Positions 37,796 to 49,873 are shown, counted from the first letter of the stretch. The stretch is 64,000 nucleotides of DNA from Isoetes taiwanensis (GCA_021234155.1 JAJEKV010000041.1:302835-366834), one strand, 5' to 3'. Notes: a model not told the origin generated them from the letters alone. Numbers and translations are program-made.

Positions 37796-38395
37796 AGGGA
37801 TGCTATGTAGGGGATTCTGGACTCCAAAAAGTTGAAGTCAATTTGTGAATCTCTGAAGGTGTAACTGATGTCGGGATAAGAGACATAGCAATTGGTTGTG
37901 CTTGGACTGGCAGCTTGTGCACATATCACGGACACCTCATTAGACGCAGTTGGTGCTACATCATCTTACCTTGAAAAGCTTTCTTTGGATTCAGAATCAA
38001 TTAGAAATAAAGGTATACTTGACATTGCAAGTCGGTGTCCCAGGCCTAAATCATTGCATATGCAATGCATGAATGTGACTAATGAAGCTTTGCAAGCCAT
38101 GGGAAAGCCTTGAAAATTTTTAGAAATACTAGAGTTGTTCAGCTTCCAGAAAATGACAGACAGGTATTGCATGGTTTAACCTAATTCATTTGGAATGGGT
38201 TTGACACATTTTAGTGGGCATACACCTGATTGAACCTATATTGGCTTTTGAGACAGAAGCTTGTTCGCTATTGGACAAGGTCAAAATGCTAAGTGCTCTT
38301 ACATCACGTGATTGCTATTTTCTAACTTATGAAAGCTTAGTAGTGGTTGCATATGGATGCAAGGAGCTATCTTTGAGGAATGGTCCATTCTGTGT
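37796..38395 (+). pseudogene. F-box/LRR (FBL4-like) leucine-rich repeat fragment
   Basis: After a CAG acceptor the translation reads GCYVGDSGL, then LGLAACAHITDTSLDAVGA, LEKLSLDSESIRNKGIL, MQCMNVTNEALQAMGK and, after an intron-like gap, [20 protein letters not shown]. These are consecutive cysteine-containing LRRs like those of the F-box/LRR-repeat protein 4 family, substrate receptors of SCF ubiquitin ligases. The reading needs frame changes and crosses stops (for example near 37850 and after MGKP at 38113). The F-box and the remaining repeats are not seen. It joins an ABC transporter fragment on its right. Confidence 0.8.
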
Positions 38396-38640
38396 TATAA
38401 CGTTCAAACCTTTATTATTGCTTTATCAGGAAAAGTGATTGCACTGGTTGGTAGTATCGGATGTGGAATGTCTACTGTCATTGGTTTCTTAGAGCGGTTT
38501 TACAATCCTCTTGCAAGTGCTATTACCATAAGCTTTGCTATAGGCCTTATAACATGTTGGAGATTGGCTTTAATTATAGTAGCTACATAGCCTTTGATTA
38601 TAGCCTTTGATTATTGCTTGTTATTGCTTGGTTTCGTGCT
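38396..38640 (+). pseudogene. ABCB (MDR/PGP) transporter fragment, rearranged
   Basis: One frame reads [20 protein letters not shown] then [10 protein letters not shown], the Walker A region of an ABCB nucleotide-binding domain. The catalytic lysine of GxxGxGKST is replaced by methionine. The frame then runs straight into a hydrophobic helix ([18 protein letters not shown]), which resembles a transmembrane segment of the same family. In an intact transporter these two parts are not adjacent. The missing lysine and the domain jump mark it as a non-functional fragment. Confidence 0.75.
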
Positions 38641-39555
38641 TGGATCATGTTCTTATATATGCAATTTCAGATTTCTACCATTTCTCATGTGAAAAAATGC
38701 AATGGCCTCCCTTTTTAACTATTGTACAAAAAAACTTATCTTTATCATCTTGTCACTCTGGATATTGCATTGCAAAGAGACTGTTCTTGTCATCTTATCA
38801 CTCTGGATATTACATTGCAAAGAGAAATAGACATTTTATAGTTCTACACACGACATGTTGCTATCTCTTTGTTTCCCTAAGGCCGAATTTTTGTTTTAAT
38901 AATAATAATAATTTATTATTTACGTCCAACAAAGACCCATAGGTCATGGGACAAACTTTACTGTATTACATCATTGCTTCTTTTGAAATCATCTAATGTA
39001 CTTCATTAAGCTCCACACTCGCAAGAAGTTCTCTGATAAATTTTGCCACTTGACATATTGTGGAAAATTTTTGGAAAAGAGTCACCAAAGTCTCGATTAC
39101 TCCGTTTACACGAGAATACCTTGCCCGGGTGCCTCAAACCGGGCGATGAAATATAGCATGCAATTGCGCTTTCTATGTCTTGCCCGCATCCACATACCCT
39201 TGCTTCCCTAGGAAGACCAAACCACCTCCCTCTTTCAATCATGAGATGATGTGAGCTCATGCGCATCCGAGCAATCCCCCGATCATCCCCTCGGGTGCAT
39301 ATCCTTATGTCGGGATTATAATTGTATGCCATGTTTTGCTTCGAGGATTAAAATCCTAAATAATATTCAACTTTCTTTTTCATGCAAAACCCGAACATAC
39401 CGCTCAAATGCCTTCTCTTTAAATGCCTTCCAAATCAGCCATGGTAAGGTGCAAACGTGTACCATCTATGGATATCTTTATGCCAACTTGTTTTCCCTCT
39501 TTCCCCAATTCACCGTGACACCTTGATTGCCACACTTACTAATGATGTACCTTTA
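38641..39555. other. Intergenic, no gene recognised
   Basis: Contains a short direct duplication (TTATCTTTATCATCTTGTCAC-type, near 38738 and 38790) and an (AAT)n run near 38898. Frames around 39000-39330 show no recognisable family. Confidence 0.4.
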
Positions 39556-41315
39556 ATACAACAACCAACACATAACTACCATTCTAGAATGGGACTCGCA
39601 AGAAACCAACAAAAACGCCCGATAGATAGATAGGCTTCTCATTCATCTCGAGATTTTCTACAATGGTGGGATGATTGGGTAGCGCACACATCGCGAACTA
39701 CCCACGAAAAAAAAAGGAAAATCCAATTATATCATTTGGACCCCAAAACAAATACAATGCTAATAGATGAGTGGTCGATGTACTGTCCGAAAGCTTATCA
39801 CCGGGATTAAAAACCCGCCCTTCGGGTTTTCGAGGAAAAACCCTAGTGATAAGCCTTGACAGGGGCTTAGACAAACGTAAGGCATAGAATCGCTCCCAAA
39901 ACCCCGCATGGAGAAGTCGAAACGGATGCCGCTCGCCAACCCACCACCGCACATCACCAACACAACAAACGAGAAACATACCAGAGAATAGCATCACCCA
40001 GCGGGTGGAAAAAAGCATCACCAGTGGTGAAAAACATGATAAAAAGAACTTGTACAAAATATAATAAACAAAGAAGGGGGAGGGTGGGTTCAAAGAGAAT
40101 AAGGTACTGCTGAGAGAAGAGGAAGCGCCGATGAGACGTGGATGCAGAAACGCGCCTGAAATAGCGAACTCCCAACCCAAAACGGGCATGCGCCGCCCGC
40201 ATGCATGCATGACATGCATGCTCGTCCCATTCTAGAATGGCGATCCGATGTCTCGGATCGATGCGATTCTAGAATGGGACTCGCAAAGAAACCAACAAAC
40301 CGCCCACTACCGTGAGAACTTCCTTACAAACTTTTCAAGGACGAGGTCACCGGGGCGAGGCCAAAGGCCCCTTTAGCAAGAAAGATATTCAAATTATTAA
40401 ACCAAAGAAGAAGCCCCTCCCCGGAAACAATGCAAAGAGAATAAGGTATCTGCCGAGAGAAGAGGAAGCCCCGATGAGACGTGGATCGCTTGTAAACGCC
40501 GGAAATAGCGAACTCCCAACCCAAAACGGGCATGCGCCGCCCGCATGCATGCATGACATGCATGCTCGTCCCATTCTAGAATGGCGATCCGATGTCTCGG
40601 ATCGATGCGATTAACATTAATTAACTTAGACCATTGCATTCAACATTTTTGGATTAAAATCCCCCTAAAACCCCCTTTGGTTTGGGTGCATATTCACACG
40701 GGGGGTTACTCCGGGCATCGAGAGCTGTCGGATGGGCATATTTGCCCTTTATTCCTTGATCCGGACCGTACATAACGATCCTCGTTTGTGGGGTATGGTT
40801 GTACAAGTTTATGTATACTGTATATTAATGTTTGCACTATACTATAAGATTTGAGAGAATGTACTTAATAGTGTTAATTTTATACATGTATTGTAAGTTT
40901 TTTGCATTCAACATTTTTGGATTAAAATCCCCCTAAAACCCCCTTTGGTTTGGGTGCATATTCACAGGGGGGGTTACGTAGGGCAGCGAGAGCCCCTAAA
41001 AACTTACAATACATGTATAAAATTAACACTATTAAGTACATTCTCTCAAATCTTATAGTATAGTGCAAACATTAATATACAGTATACATAAACTTGTACA
41101 ACCATACCCCACAAACGAGGATCGTTATGTACGGTCCGGATCAAGGAATAAAGGGCAAATATGCCCATCCGACAGCTCTCGATGCCCGGAGTAACCCCCC
41201 GTGTGAATATGCACCCAAACCAAAGGGGGTTTTAGGGGGATTTTAATCCAAAAATGTTGAATGCAATGGTCTAAGTTAATTAATGTTAATGGTAGTTATG
41301 TGTTGGTTGTTGTAT
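39556..41315. mobile_element. Foldback (long inverted repeat) element with nested insertion
   Basis: The right arm 40998-41315 (318 bp) is the reverse complement of the left arm, which is split into 39556-39583 and 40613-40902 (28 + 290 = 318 bp). I found no mismatch reading the arms side by side. The outer ends read ATACAACAACCAAC and its complement. A TA dinucleotide borders the CAACAACC ends on both sides, which would fit a TA target as used by Tc1/mariner-like elements. The 95-bp loop (40903-40997) is a third, diverged copy of part of the arm (GCATTCAACATTTTTGG to the G-run). No coding capacity. Transcription would give a long hairpin RNA. Confidence 0.85.
39584..40612. mobile_element. 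1,029-bp insertion in the foldback left arm, two tandem units
   Basis: Absent from the right arm, which serves as the empty site. ATT precedes and ends the insert, consistent with a 3-bp duplication. It consists of two head-to-tail units, 39584-40268 and 40269-40612. Both open with CTAGAATGGGACTCGCAA and close with TCTCGGATCGATGCGATT. They share about 175 bp at the right end but unit 2 lacks some 340 bp of the middle. Each right end has the stem GATCCGA-TGTC-TCGGATC and ATTCTAGAAT palindromes. A 173-aa minus-strand frame over unit 1 has no recognised domain. Element class unknown. Confidence 0.7.
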
Positions 41316-42661
41316 CTCTTTACATGGTATCTCTTTATAGTTGGAGGTACTTCGTTACAAATGGTGTTGTCTTAGTGCTATAAGGAAGGAATTAGTGATA
41401 AGGGTTTGGGTGGATTCCAAGTTCGGTTTCCATATATAGTTCGTTTAATTTTCTCCGCATGAGATTTCAATATGTTAAAATGCAACGGCACATACCTATG
41501 CACATGCAACACATGCAAATGTTAGAAAATGTATGACTATGTGGATTAAACAAATTGTAACAATCACAAATACTTGAAATTTCACAATTGGTTGGCTAAC
41601 ATATATTCCATGTTGTTTTTTGAGTTCTATCTCATTGCAATGACATCTTTGTTTTCTAGAACAACATGCTTGGTGTTGTTGGACGTCCATGTTCAACAAC
41701 CCTACCAATTAACATAACACGTTGTTGCTTTTGTTGTAATAATAAAATTATGCATTAAGATTGTGTGCAAATTCTGGAAAAAATGTAGTCGTATACATCT
41801 GCCACCTTTGCCATTTGTGAATCGTTACATGCTCTAACATCATTGCTAAAGTCGGCCTAATGGGCAAGCAAAAAACTCAGTCTTACAACCAAGTGTAGTC
41901 TAATAAGTTGTGGTATATAAGTCATTTGGTCTGACGTAACTATAAAATGCTTTCTTTTGCAAGAATAGTTGGACAATTGCATCAATATGTGTGTGCTATT
42001 AGCTCCTTCTTGATCACATAATGTCCATTTCAATATTCCTATCCCAATGGCATTAACAATTTCATCAGCTAAGATTATTAGCTCAACAACAAATTCTTAT
42101 AGTGTATCGTAATAATTTCATTCCAAATAATTTCTTTCCCTCTCAAAGCGTTGTCAATACCAACCACTCCAAGACCATAGTCCTTTATAATATACAGGCA
42201 TCTTCTTCGAAACATGAGACTTCAACTACGACCATAAGGGATCGCAAAATTCTAGATGCCACTACACACTTATAACTATACTTCTGCTATTTACAATGTG
42301 GATAACCTTCATGTTATTTATATATGACCTTGGCAAATCTCACACATTCTCAGGCTAATATCCTAAATAATACTTACCACTTTCCACGCCTAACGCACAT
42401 TATCCCAACATTATAGATTACATTGCTCTTTAAACTGTCGCTAGAGCCCACTTATCATTGTGCTCATCATTTCCCTTCATATATAGCAATTACCACCATC
42501 TGTAAAACAATACGAGTATTACCCCCATACTTATAGATTCTTTTCAAAATGACCAATCGTACAGTACCTTATACGTAGTCCAACAAAATACCACATACAC
42601 AAAATTAATGAATTATCCTTCTACCCAACCATCACACAACGATCTCTTCAAATGTTGAAAA
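41316..42661. other. Non-coding DNA leading to a Helitron-like 3' end
   Basis: AT-rich, no gene recognised. TATCTCTTTA occurs twice just outside the foldback element (near 41313 and 41328). Confidence 0.4.
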
Positions 42662-42689
42662 GCCCGGCAACGCCGGGCACCATAACTAG
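42662..42689 (+). mobile_element. Helitron-type 3' terminus 1
   Basis: A 7-bp GC-rich stem GCCCGGC-AAC-GCCGGGC (42662-42678) is followed after 7 nt by CTAG and then T (42690). This is the hairpin-plus-CTRR|T layout of Helitron 3' ends, which insert between A and T. A second site with the same stem and spacing lies at 53379-53406. The matching 5' end was not located. Confidence 0.6.
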
Positions 42690-42690
42690 T

Positions 42691-45111
42691 CTGCATTAAA
42701 TCTTGTCTTTTTTTGCTCAGCTTGCACTTGTAACAACCCACATAATTAAATTATGAGCAAGATTTGCTGAACATGGTGTAGAACAATTACCTGTTCAAGC
42801 TGTTTCCTAGTAGATTCTAACAGTCGGTGTGCTTCTAATAATCCATCTTCCAAACACTTCTTTTTCTGAAGATGTTGCAAAGAAGTCCGATTAGTTTCTC
42901 ATAATTAAGCTGCAAGCAAGATGCTTAGGAATGTACCTTGGAGAGACCACAATTTAGAGCTTCTGAACATTTTAAGCTCTCTTATTCCATTCATTTTTCA
43001 ACTAGTAATTCTCAATCTTCAGACAATTTTAATTTCTATTGCAGTTGAGCCTAGTTTAAAAAAAGACCATAATGATTAGACCGGAACTACTGAAGGGGTT
43101 AATGAAATGGGCTAAGGAGAAGAATGATCCTCTGGAGTATGGACATTTTTTATATCTCAAACATAAAGTCAAACAAATGCAATTACTATTTCTCCCTCCC
43201 CAACAAATTGGTAAATAAAGTATAAACGTTCAATGCAAACACTGTCCACCAAATTTTCTTGAATGACTTTCTTTATTATTAACTTAATTTTACCACTCTA
43301 TACATCAAATATAAATGTTGCTGGCATTCAACTTCAGATTGTCTAAACATCCTGACTCACTGATAATGATGCTTTGGAAGCCTTAATCAGATACGCCCAA
43401 CATTTGCTGATTGAAAGATTCAGAAACTAACTCATTCCTGGCAAATTATCTAGATAATCACTATGGCTTAAGTCGCTTCAAATGGATAAAGTGAAAGATA
43501 TAACTGAAGTATGGAGCCATTTTGCATGTTTCTGTAGCTTATGTTTTTGCGAATATTTCCAGGCACAGGAAAAGAGGAATTCCCTACCCTGTTATAGCTA
43601 TTATCCCTCAGGGGAAGAGAAATTATCCATAACATAGTTTTTCCTTTACCATAGCCTCGAATATTATCTATTACTTTTTCAATAATATCACATGGCCGCA
43701 CGTCCATAAAACCAATGGTCCATTCAAGAAAATATCCTTTTGACTAAAAACTTTTTCCTTTAACTAAAATTTTAAAAAGACATTTGCAAACCTTATCCCA
43801 CCTCATCTTTTGGACGATGTAGGAGGCACGTGGACATGCTAGAATTGCAAGAATTGTTATGGTTTATGGAGCTTATAATGTCGATGCATTTTGATATGGC
43901 TCGACATCATATTCGTATATTGCCAATTGTGATGCATTTTGACGACTAGATAATATGCTTTCTAGTCTTGCAATTTCATGTGACACTTCACAAACCTATA
44001 TGATGCTTCCATCAATAAATACGGGAAATCCCATTTCCTAATGACAATGCACGTTAGAAGCCATGAACGTAAGTTGTGACCTTTAGAATTTTGAATATCA
44101 GAATGACTGTCGTTTATTGATTTTTTGTTGCTCACCCAATCCGAGCACGTCCATTGGTTGTAGGAAAATTCATCTAGCACAACAAAATTCATTTTTAGTT
44201 CATCCACACTAGCTTCTAGCTCATTTGCAAAAAAAAATCAAACTCTGAACTCGCTTCTAGTTCATCTTTATTTGCTTCCATCTCATCTGCATAAGCATTT
44301 AATTAAGACACCTTTTGAATGTATTTTATTTTGCTTTATATGGTAACCTTTCAGATTAGCCATTTATTCCAGAAGTAAGACAATTTCCATGATTCCCAAT
44401 AATGTATTGGTTCCTTTAGCTTTGTAATTCAAGGCTATTTATAAGCATCTCCAGCACAGGCTCACATTGCTAGAAAGATGCAAATCAAAGTACTAAGTCA
44501 TTTTCCATTCAAATACTGCTTTTGCTATGGCCATAATATCTAATCAGTTGATAATGATATCTTTGTAAATTTTGTGCTCCCAAAGAACTACTGCGGATAC
44601 GTTTGCAAGTTGCAGGAAAGCCCAAGGAAATATACTGGCAATGGCATAATGGATGAAGTAAGCAACGAACAGCATGACCTTGGGTTAAAATTTGCGGTCA
44701 TATAAATCTCTGCAAAATAAAAAATCAATAATTCCAGCAACCAAGAACGAGATTCAACTTCTACAAATCAACTATCAAATTGAAAAGATAATAAACACGA
44801 TCTGTGTAGAAACAGAAACATTTTCCATGTACTAGAGATCAATCAATTACCTTACTAGAATGAACACACATTCACTTATATATAAGCTTCTCATTGCTGA
44901 TAATATACAATTGAATTTAATATTTTTGAGAACTTCTAAATAAGCAAATTTAGAGACCTTGAAAGGGGGGCCTAATGTTATTTAACTATCAGGGAAAATG
45001 TTTCTGCAGCATCTACAATGGTCTAGTTGTGATTACATGTGCGTACAATAAGTTGAAATTTAGTTTTGTCCTTTGAAAGCATTTGAATCTGTCATATCCC
45101 TGTAGAATATG
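42691..45111. other. Mostly non-coding, one coiled-coil exon-like stretch
   Basis: On the minus strand, about 42791-42880 reads LQKKKCLEDGLLEAHRLLES before a GTAATT donor, a charged heptad-like helix that may be an exon of an unidentified gene. Other frames (43468-43707 and 43962-44207, minus) show no known domain. Confidence 0.35.
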
Positions 45112-45560
45112 TTGCAATGCCTCCTTCTAGGACTTGTCCTATTATATTGTGGCATTACTGCTATCATGGCTGCATATTGAGGGTTTCGTGCAATATCAGC
45201 ATAGACGGCCTGAGCATTATATGCAGGAAGTCCTGGACTGTAAGGAGAGAACCCTAATGCCGCAGTCCCTGTAGCTGGCATGGGAGGCCTCAGATAGCCT
45301 GGAGTATTTAGATGTACAACATCATATCCTTATCCTGCTTGCACTTAGAGACCCTAGATTGGAGTGACATGTAGTGCAGCTTTGTCCTTCTGACCTTCTC
45401 CTGCTAGTTTGACAATCACATGATGTCCCTGTGTACAAAGAATATTCAGCATATGCCATGAACAATATAATTTTAAAGCAATGCTGATTCTGCTACCTCA
45501 ATTGTCTTGTAGTCATTCATTACATTGAACTGATAATACTTTCCAGGTAAACTATTGTCC
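45112..45560 (-). pseudogene. Exon pair of an unidentified Pro/Ala/Tyr-rich protein
   Basis: Minus strand: one exon-like piece (about 45560-45497, with FNVMNDYKTIE) ends at a GTAGC donor. A second (from 45428) starts after an ACAG acceptor with GHHVIVKLAGEGQKDKA. It passes two stops and continues as GYLRPPMPATGTAALGFSPY and ARNPQYAAMIAVMPQYN. The composition resembles low-complexity tails of RNA-binding proteins, but no RRM or KH motif is visible, so I leave the family open. The stops argue for a fragment. Confidence 0.4.
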
Positions 45561-45700
45561 ATTGTTTGTCTTCCTATGGTCCTATGAGAACAATGCTTGT
45601 GTCGGGGTACTGATGGTCCACATTAAAGCTTCAGGACACTAGAAGCTTGTATTGAACATGTGTACCTTCCATTCTTCTATCCGTGGACGATAAAATCATA

Positions 45701-45725
45701 TTCTATTCTATTCTATTCTATTCTA
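45701..45725. repeat. (TTCTA)5 microsatellite
   Basis: Five uninterrupted copies of TTCTA. Confidence 0.9.
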
Positions 45726-46869
45726 TAAAACTTAATCTTTTCAAATTTTACGTTTATCAACAAGGCACATAACTGATCAAGAACTCAAGAATTAAGATGT
45801 TTTAAAGGGACTTAACAACTTAATAGGTTCCATTGTGTACCTGATAATTCCATTACGCATCTGATGCATTACTTCTATGTGTGGTTTTCACAGCCTGTGG
45901 ATCTGCAATTGGAAAAAAAGAATGGTTTACTGCTTGTCATTTGTCCAAAGATGCAGTATAGCTATGAGAAAGGATAATCCATGCAGGGACAAAAGCCATA
46001 TTTAAAATCATAAGCTACTTGTGAAGGTATGAAGCAGTAGATTTTTATTGCTTTTGAGATAAGCCAAGATCTCAGGGACAGTCAAGCCATGTCTTCCATG
46101 AATCAGTCCTGTGGGATGAATTCTGCACATTGCATTGCTTAAAATGACAGATTACTTTACCTGGCCAAGTTGTGGAAAACCTTATCTGTGATAGAACAGA
46201 GGTAGATGGAGCTGCTACATGACGAATCATTAAACCCAGCTTCACTAGACATTATCCCTAGAACAAAATGAATTACGATGGTCTTTAACTTGATTGAGAT
46301 AAGTAGAGTTGTTATCTCACTTCTTTGATGCAAGAAAATATGCAGAAATCGGCCTGAAAAGGGAAGCCCTAAGTTCGTGCATAGCCTTGCATGCTGCCCA
46401 AATTGTTCTCAATCATCCTATTGAATATGTTCTGGATCAATCCTCTCGATGACTACCTATATCATGTATCAGAACTGAGGTCCAGCAAAACAGTGCATAG
46501 AAATGTGTTTTACTTGGCGAACTGCTCCAGCCATTTTCTCCAAAGGGTTGCGCCATCGTGGCATCTTTCAGATTATTCAGGATTTTAAGACATGTGCCAT
46601 CTCCACAAGACAGTCCCGTAGGACAGTCCATTGCCCAAAATCTCTAGTTTATTCCTTCCCTACTCAATTATTTTCGAAAGAATTGAAGAGAAGGGCGTTG
46701 GGATGGATAGGAAAACCGGTTAGCCGGTTTCAAAAATGGCTCCCCAACAACGGCGGCCACCGCCAGTTTACACCTGATAGTAAGTTTGGAGCAGTCATTG
46801 TCATATTCTTGGTATATACCGATATAGACATATACTTAGAATATGCCATAGACCCACATCAACAAGGGC

Positions 46870-46887
46870 TTGCCCCCCTAGGGGCAA
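46870..46887. repeat. Palindromic CCCCCTAGGGG site, shared with 19742
   Basis: TTGCCCCCCTAGGGGCAA. The preceding ~70 bp (GGTATATACC, AATATGCCA, GACCCA) parallels the 5' flank of the site at 19742-19759. Confidence 0.5.
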
Positions 46888-47440
46888 CCCAGAAAGGTCG
46901 AAAGTAGCATGCATATATGATGTTAGTCTCCTTAAAACAAACTTTTTGAAAAGAGCATTCCCCGCAAAATAAAATTTTTATGAAAAGAAGAAAAAAGGCT
47001 ACAACATATAGCTAATGGTTTGAAGAACTCCAAGCAATCTCGAAGGCACCTTTTTTTCCATGTATATAGCATGTATGATTTTTGTTCAATTTGTGTTAGA
47101 CCTTTCTTTTACTTTTCAACATTGCCTATTAATGCAAGGTTATTTTACACCATGATCTATAATCTGTTTATCCTCAAGCATAATTGGTCCACTTTTATCC
47201 CTTTCAAGGACATATGATATTGGACAACAAATGTCTCTTTTACTAACATCTTCCCTTAGCATGCCCTTAGTGTCTACTTATTTAAAAAGAATAAAGCTTG
47301 AATGCAAAGCCATAGCCACCATAGTTGAAACCAATTTAAATCTATTCAATGAAGCTATCAGCAGGAGCTTTTCTAACAATGTTATCTACCATAAAGATGT
47401 GGGGAGAAATTGTGGTCTATCTGATGAGTCTCGTATCAGT

Positions 47441-47548
47441 GCAGATTTTAACTATGGTGGTTATGAAAGAAAGAAAGAATGAATGATTTTTATCGCAGAT
47501 TTTAACTATGGTGGTTATGAAAGAAAGAAAGAATGAATGATTTTTATC
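47441..47548 (+). repeat. 54-bp perfect tandem duplication
   Basis: 47441-47494 is repeated exactly at 47495-47548 (starts GCAGATTTTAACTATGG). Confidence 0.9.
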
Positions 47549-47755
47549 GTGCACTAAAACCCATCGACAATAATGTGAAACGACTTTTCTGAAAGTGATA
47601 TAATGTCGTTAAATGTAGTTGCAACACATTTGTAATTTGGAGGACATTAAAGGTTCATTGAAAACCTAGTTTATCGAGATCTGACGCGACTTCATTATCA
47701 ACCAAAAGCTAATGTGTTAAATATAAATTTGAGACCAAGCAATAGTGTAATAGCA

Positions 47756-47839
47756 AGCTGGGGTCATGCATACGCATTTTATTAATATTCTGACCTGAGC
47801 TGGGGTCATGCATATGCATTTTATTACTATTCTGCCTCG
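47756..47839 (+). repeat. 42-bp tandem duplication
   Basis: 47756-47797 and 47798-47839 both start AGCTGGGGTCATGCAT and differ at a few bases. Confidence 0.85.
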
Positions 47840-49860
47840 GGTTTTAACGTAACTTTACAGAGCTCCCCATGTAATAGCAATTTGAGATTGTATCTTAAAT
47901 CATTGTTACCAATCTGGCATTTATTGAGAATTCGAACTTGCAACATAAACATTGTTGTGTCCAATCATTTTACCCTGCATCTTTGACTGGAACAGGCACA
48001 ACGAACCATGAACTGCATCTGGTCTAGCTGGATTATGAAGCACAATGGACCATGAAATAAGTGGGACGAATTATGAAGAGCAACATGCGTAACATGAAAT
48101 GAAGATGGTCTGGAACAGTTCAGTCAACTCTGCAAAACTGAGATGCCAATTTTCTCACCAAATAATTCCATAATATATATGATTTATGTTCAACTTTCTA
48201 ACTGGTCTATATCATGCTGCCAGCAACTAATATCAAATATAGGCTATATTATGTATATAGAATCATTTGGCTGCATAATCAATAGAGTTGTTCGCATAGT
48301 TGCAACAACATTTGCATGTTATATTTCATAAAGGTTAGTCAAAGTAGCATGATGATGCGCATCTGGAAAAACATCATGCCAATCAACCAACAAACACAGT
48401 CAACAAACTCTTAAGTAGAAATTTTTTAAAGCTCTGATCCTATAGTTGATTCCAGCACAATGAGAGAGCCCACTACAATCTACAATGCTGCAGTAGCATA
48501 GCCTGAAAGAAGTTCAAATCTTCCATCACCATGAGGATGTATAAATGAGCAGAAATACTGCAACCCTCGTACATGAGTCTAGAAAAAGAGCACAAAAAGA
48601 GCTTGATATCCAACAATTCTACAATTGTCGTGATTTAAGACATACCTTATAACGCAAAGCATTCCTCCTCTGTTGCATCAGTAAGAGTTACAATTCGGTT
48701 GGGTTTATCAGCTTCGGCTATAGTGCAGTGCTTTGAAAGCATTGATACTTCTGACACTATAGATGCACGAACCACAACCCTATGGGGACCTCGTCTGACC
48801 CTGTATCTCCAATTGGTAAGGATTTTCTTCGTAGACACTTGCAGCGAAATCCATGAGATACGTGGACATATTTCCACTTGCTTCAATATTATTTTGTCAA
48901 CGAAGTGGGTTGTTTCGATTTTACAATCCTCCTCATGTTCTACCTGCTATCCAGCCACTGCTCATGGAAGATAGCCATGTCAAATCTGATGCTAGAGCAG
49001 AGCTATATAGAGAAAAGTATATGCAAAAGCTTGCAATAGGATCAATTATTGTGCTTTGACAAATTGGAATAAAATGACAAATCACTAAAACACAGCTTTG
49101 ACTTATATGGCATCATTTATTTAGTCACTGCACACACCTAGTAGTGATTGTAGACCTTGAGTTTGGTTTTTGAATGTCCCTACTCAAACCTAAAGTTTGT
49201 ATCCTTGCTAGAGAGAAATCATGACAACATGGTTCATAGCAGCAATGATTAAAGCCCTGCAAATTAGGCAGAAGTACATTGTTAAAGCGAGGAATTTAAT
49301 AGGCACACCCAGAGTTTGTTGTGAATTATCTCAAGAGGCTGATAGGTGGTACTGATGATTACATTCACCACCATCTGTTGTACTTGGCCTACTCTTCACC
49401 AATTGCTCCCATTGTAACATATCCTTCTGGTCTTGTCTGCTTGGAACTCCAGATGTTTGACCTTCATTTCCAGATCCAACAACTTTGCTCAAAAGGCTAC
49501 AACCTGACCTTCCAATCTTCCACCTCTGACCTTGTAGAGCTGAACACAAAGATCGATGTAAAGAAGGCATCTTAGCAATAAGAAGGGCTTATTATCATTT
49601 GCTCTAATATTTAGGCTCATGTAAAATGTCTCGCCATTTTACGCCCACCATCACAAACCATCATCATTTTACACAAGGCATAACAGGCCCCTCTATGGGG
49701 AGGGTCTTAAGAGCCATTTCTCAGGCACCCTCACAACCCTCACCATCACTCGCAACCCTCACCATCACGTAAAAAGACTCGCCCTTTTACACCCACCATC
49801 GCCAATTTGCACGAGGTAAAACAGGCCCCTCTTCGGCTATGGTTGCATGTGAACCGGCTC
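47840..49860. other. Intergenic, unassigned exon-like frames
   Basis: Minus-strand pieces at about 48886-48650 (containing RRGPHRVVVRASIVSEVS, ending at an AAG|GTATGT donor) and 48560-48483 (after TTGCAG, containing GRFELLSGYATAAL then a stop) could be two exons of a small gene. I do not recognise the product. An open frame on both strands at 49321-49575 has no known motif. Confidence 0.3.
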
Positions 49861-49867
49861 TTAACGC

Positions 49868-49873
49868 TGGGCC
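49868..49873 (+). promoter_or_regulatory. Site II element (TGGGCC) upstream of NOP53
   Basis: TGGGCC about 165 bp before the NOP53 start codon. Site II elements bind TCP factors and, together with telo boxes, mark plant genes for ribosome production. Confidence 0.6.

Larger units (their letters stand above)
45561..47440. other. Intergenic, microsatellite and shared palindrome
   Basis: Contains (TTCTA)5 at 45701-45725 and the CCCCCCTAGGGG palindrome at 46870-46887. The 134-aa frame at 46503-46907 crosses the palindromic repeat family and shows no domain. Confidence 0.4.

Noticed and set aside
40120-40170. Hammerhead-ribozyme-like GATGAG ... GAAAC in the repeated units
   Set aside because: The core reads CCGATGAG instead of CTGATGAG, no stem II can be drawn between the blocks, and the two copies differ in the key region.
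39698-40219. 173-aa minus-strand open frame
   Set aside because: It lies entirely inside the inserted repeat, overlaps its palindromes, has no recognisable domain and is not conserved in the second unit.
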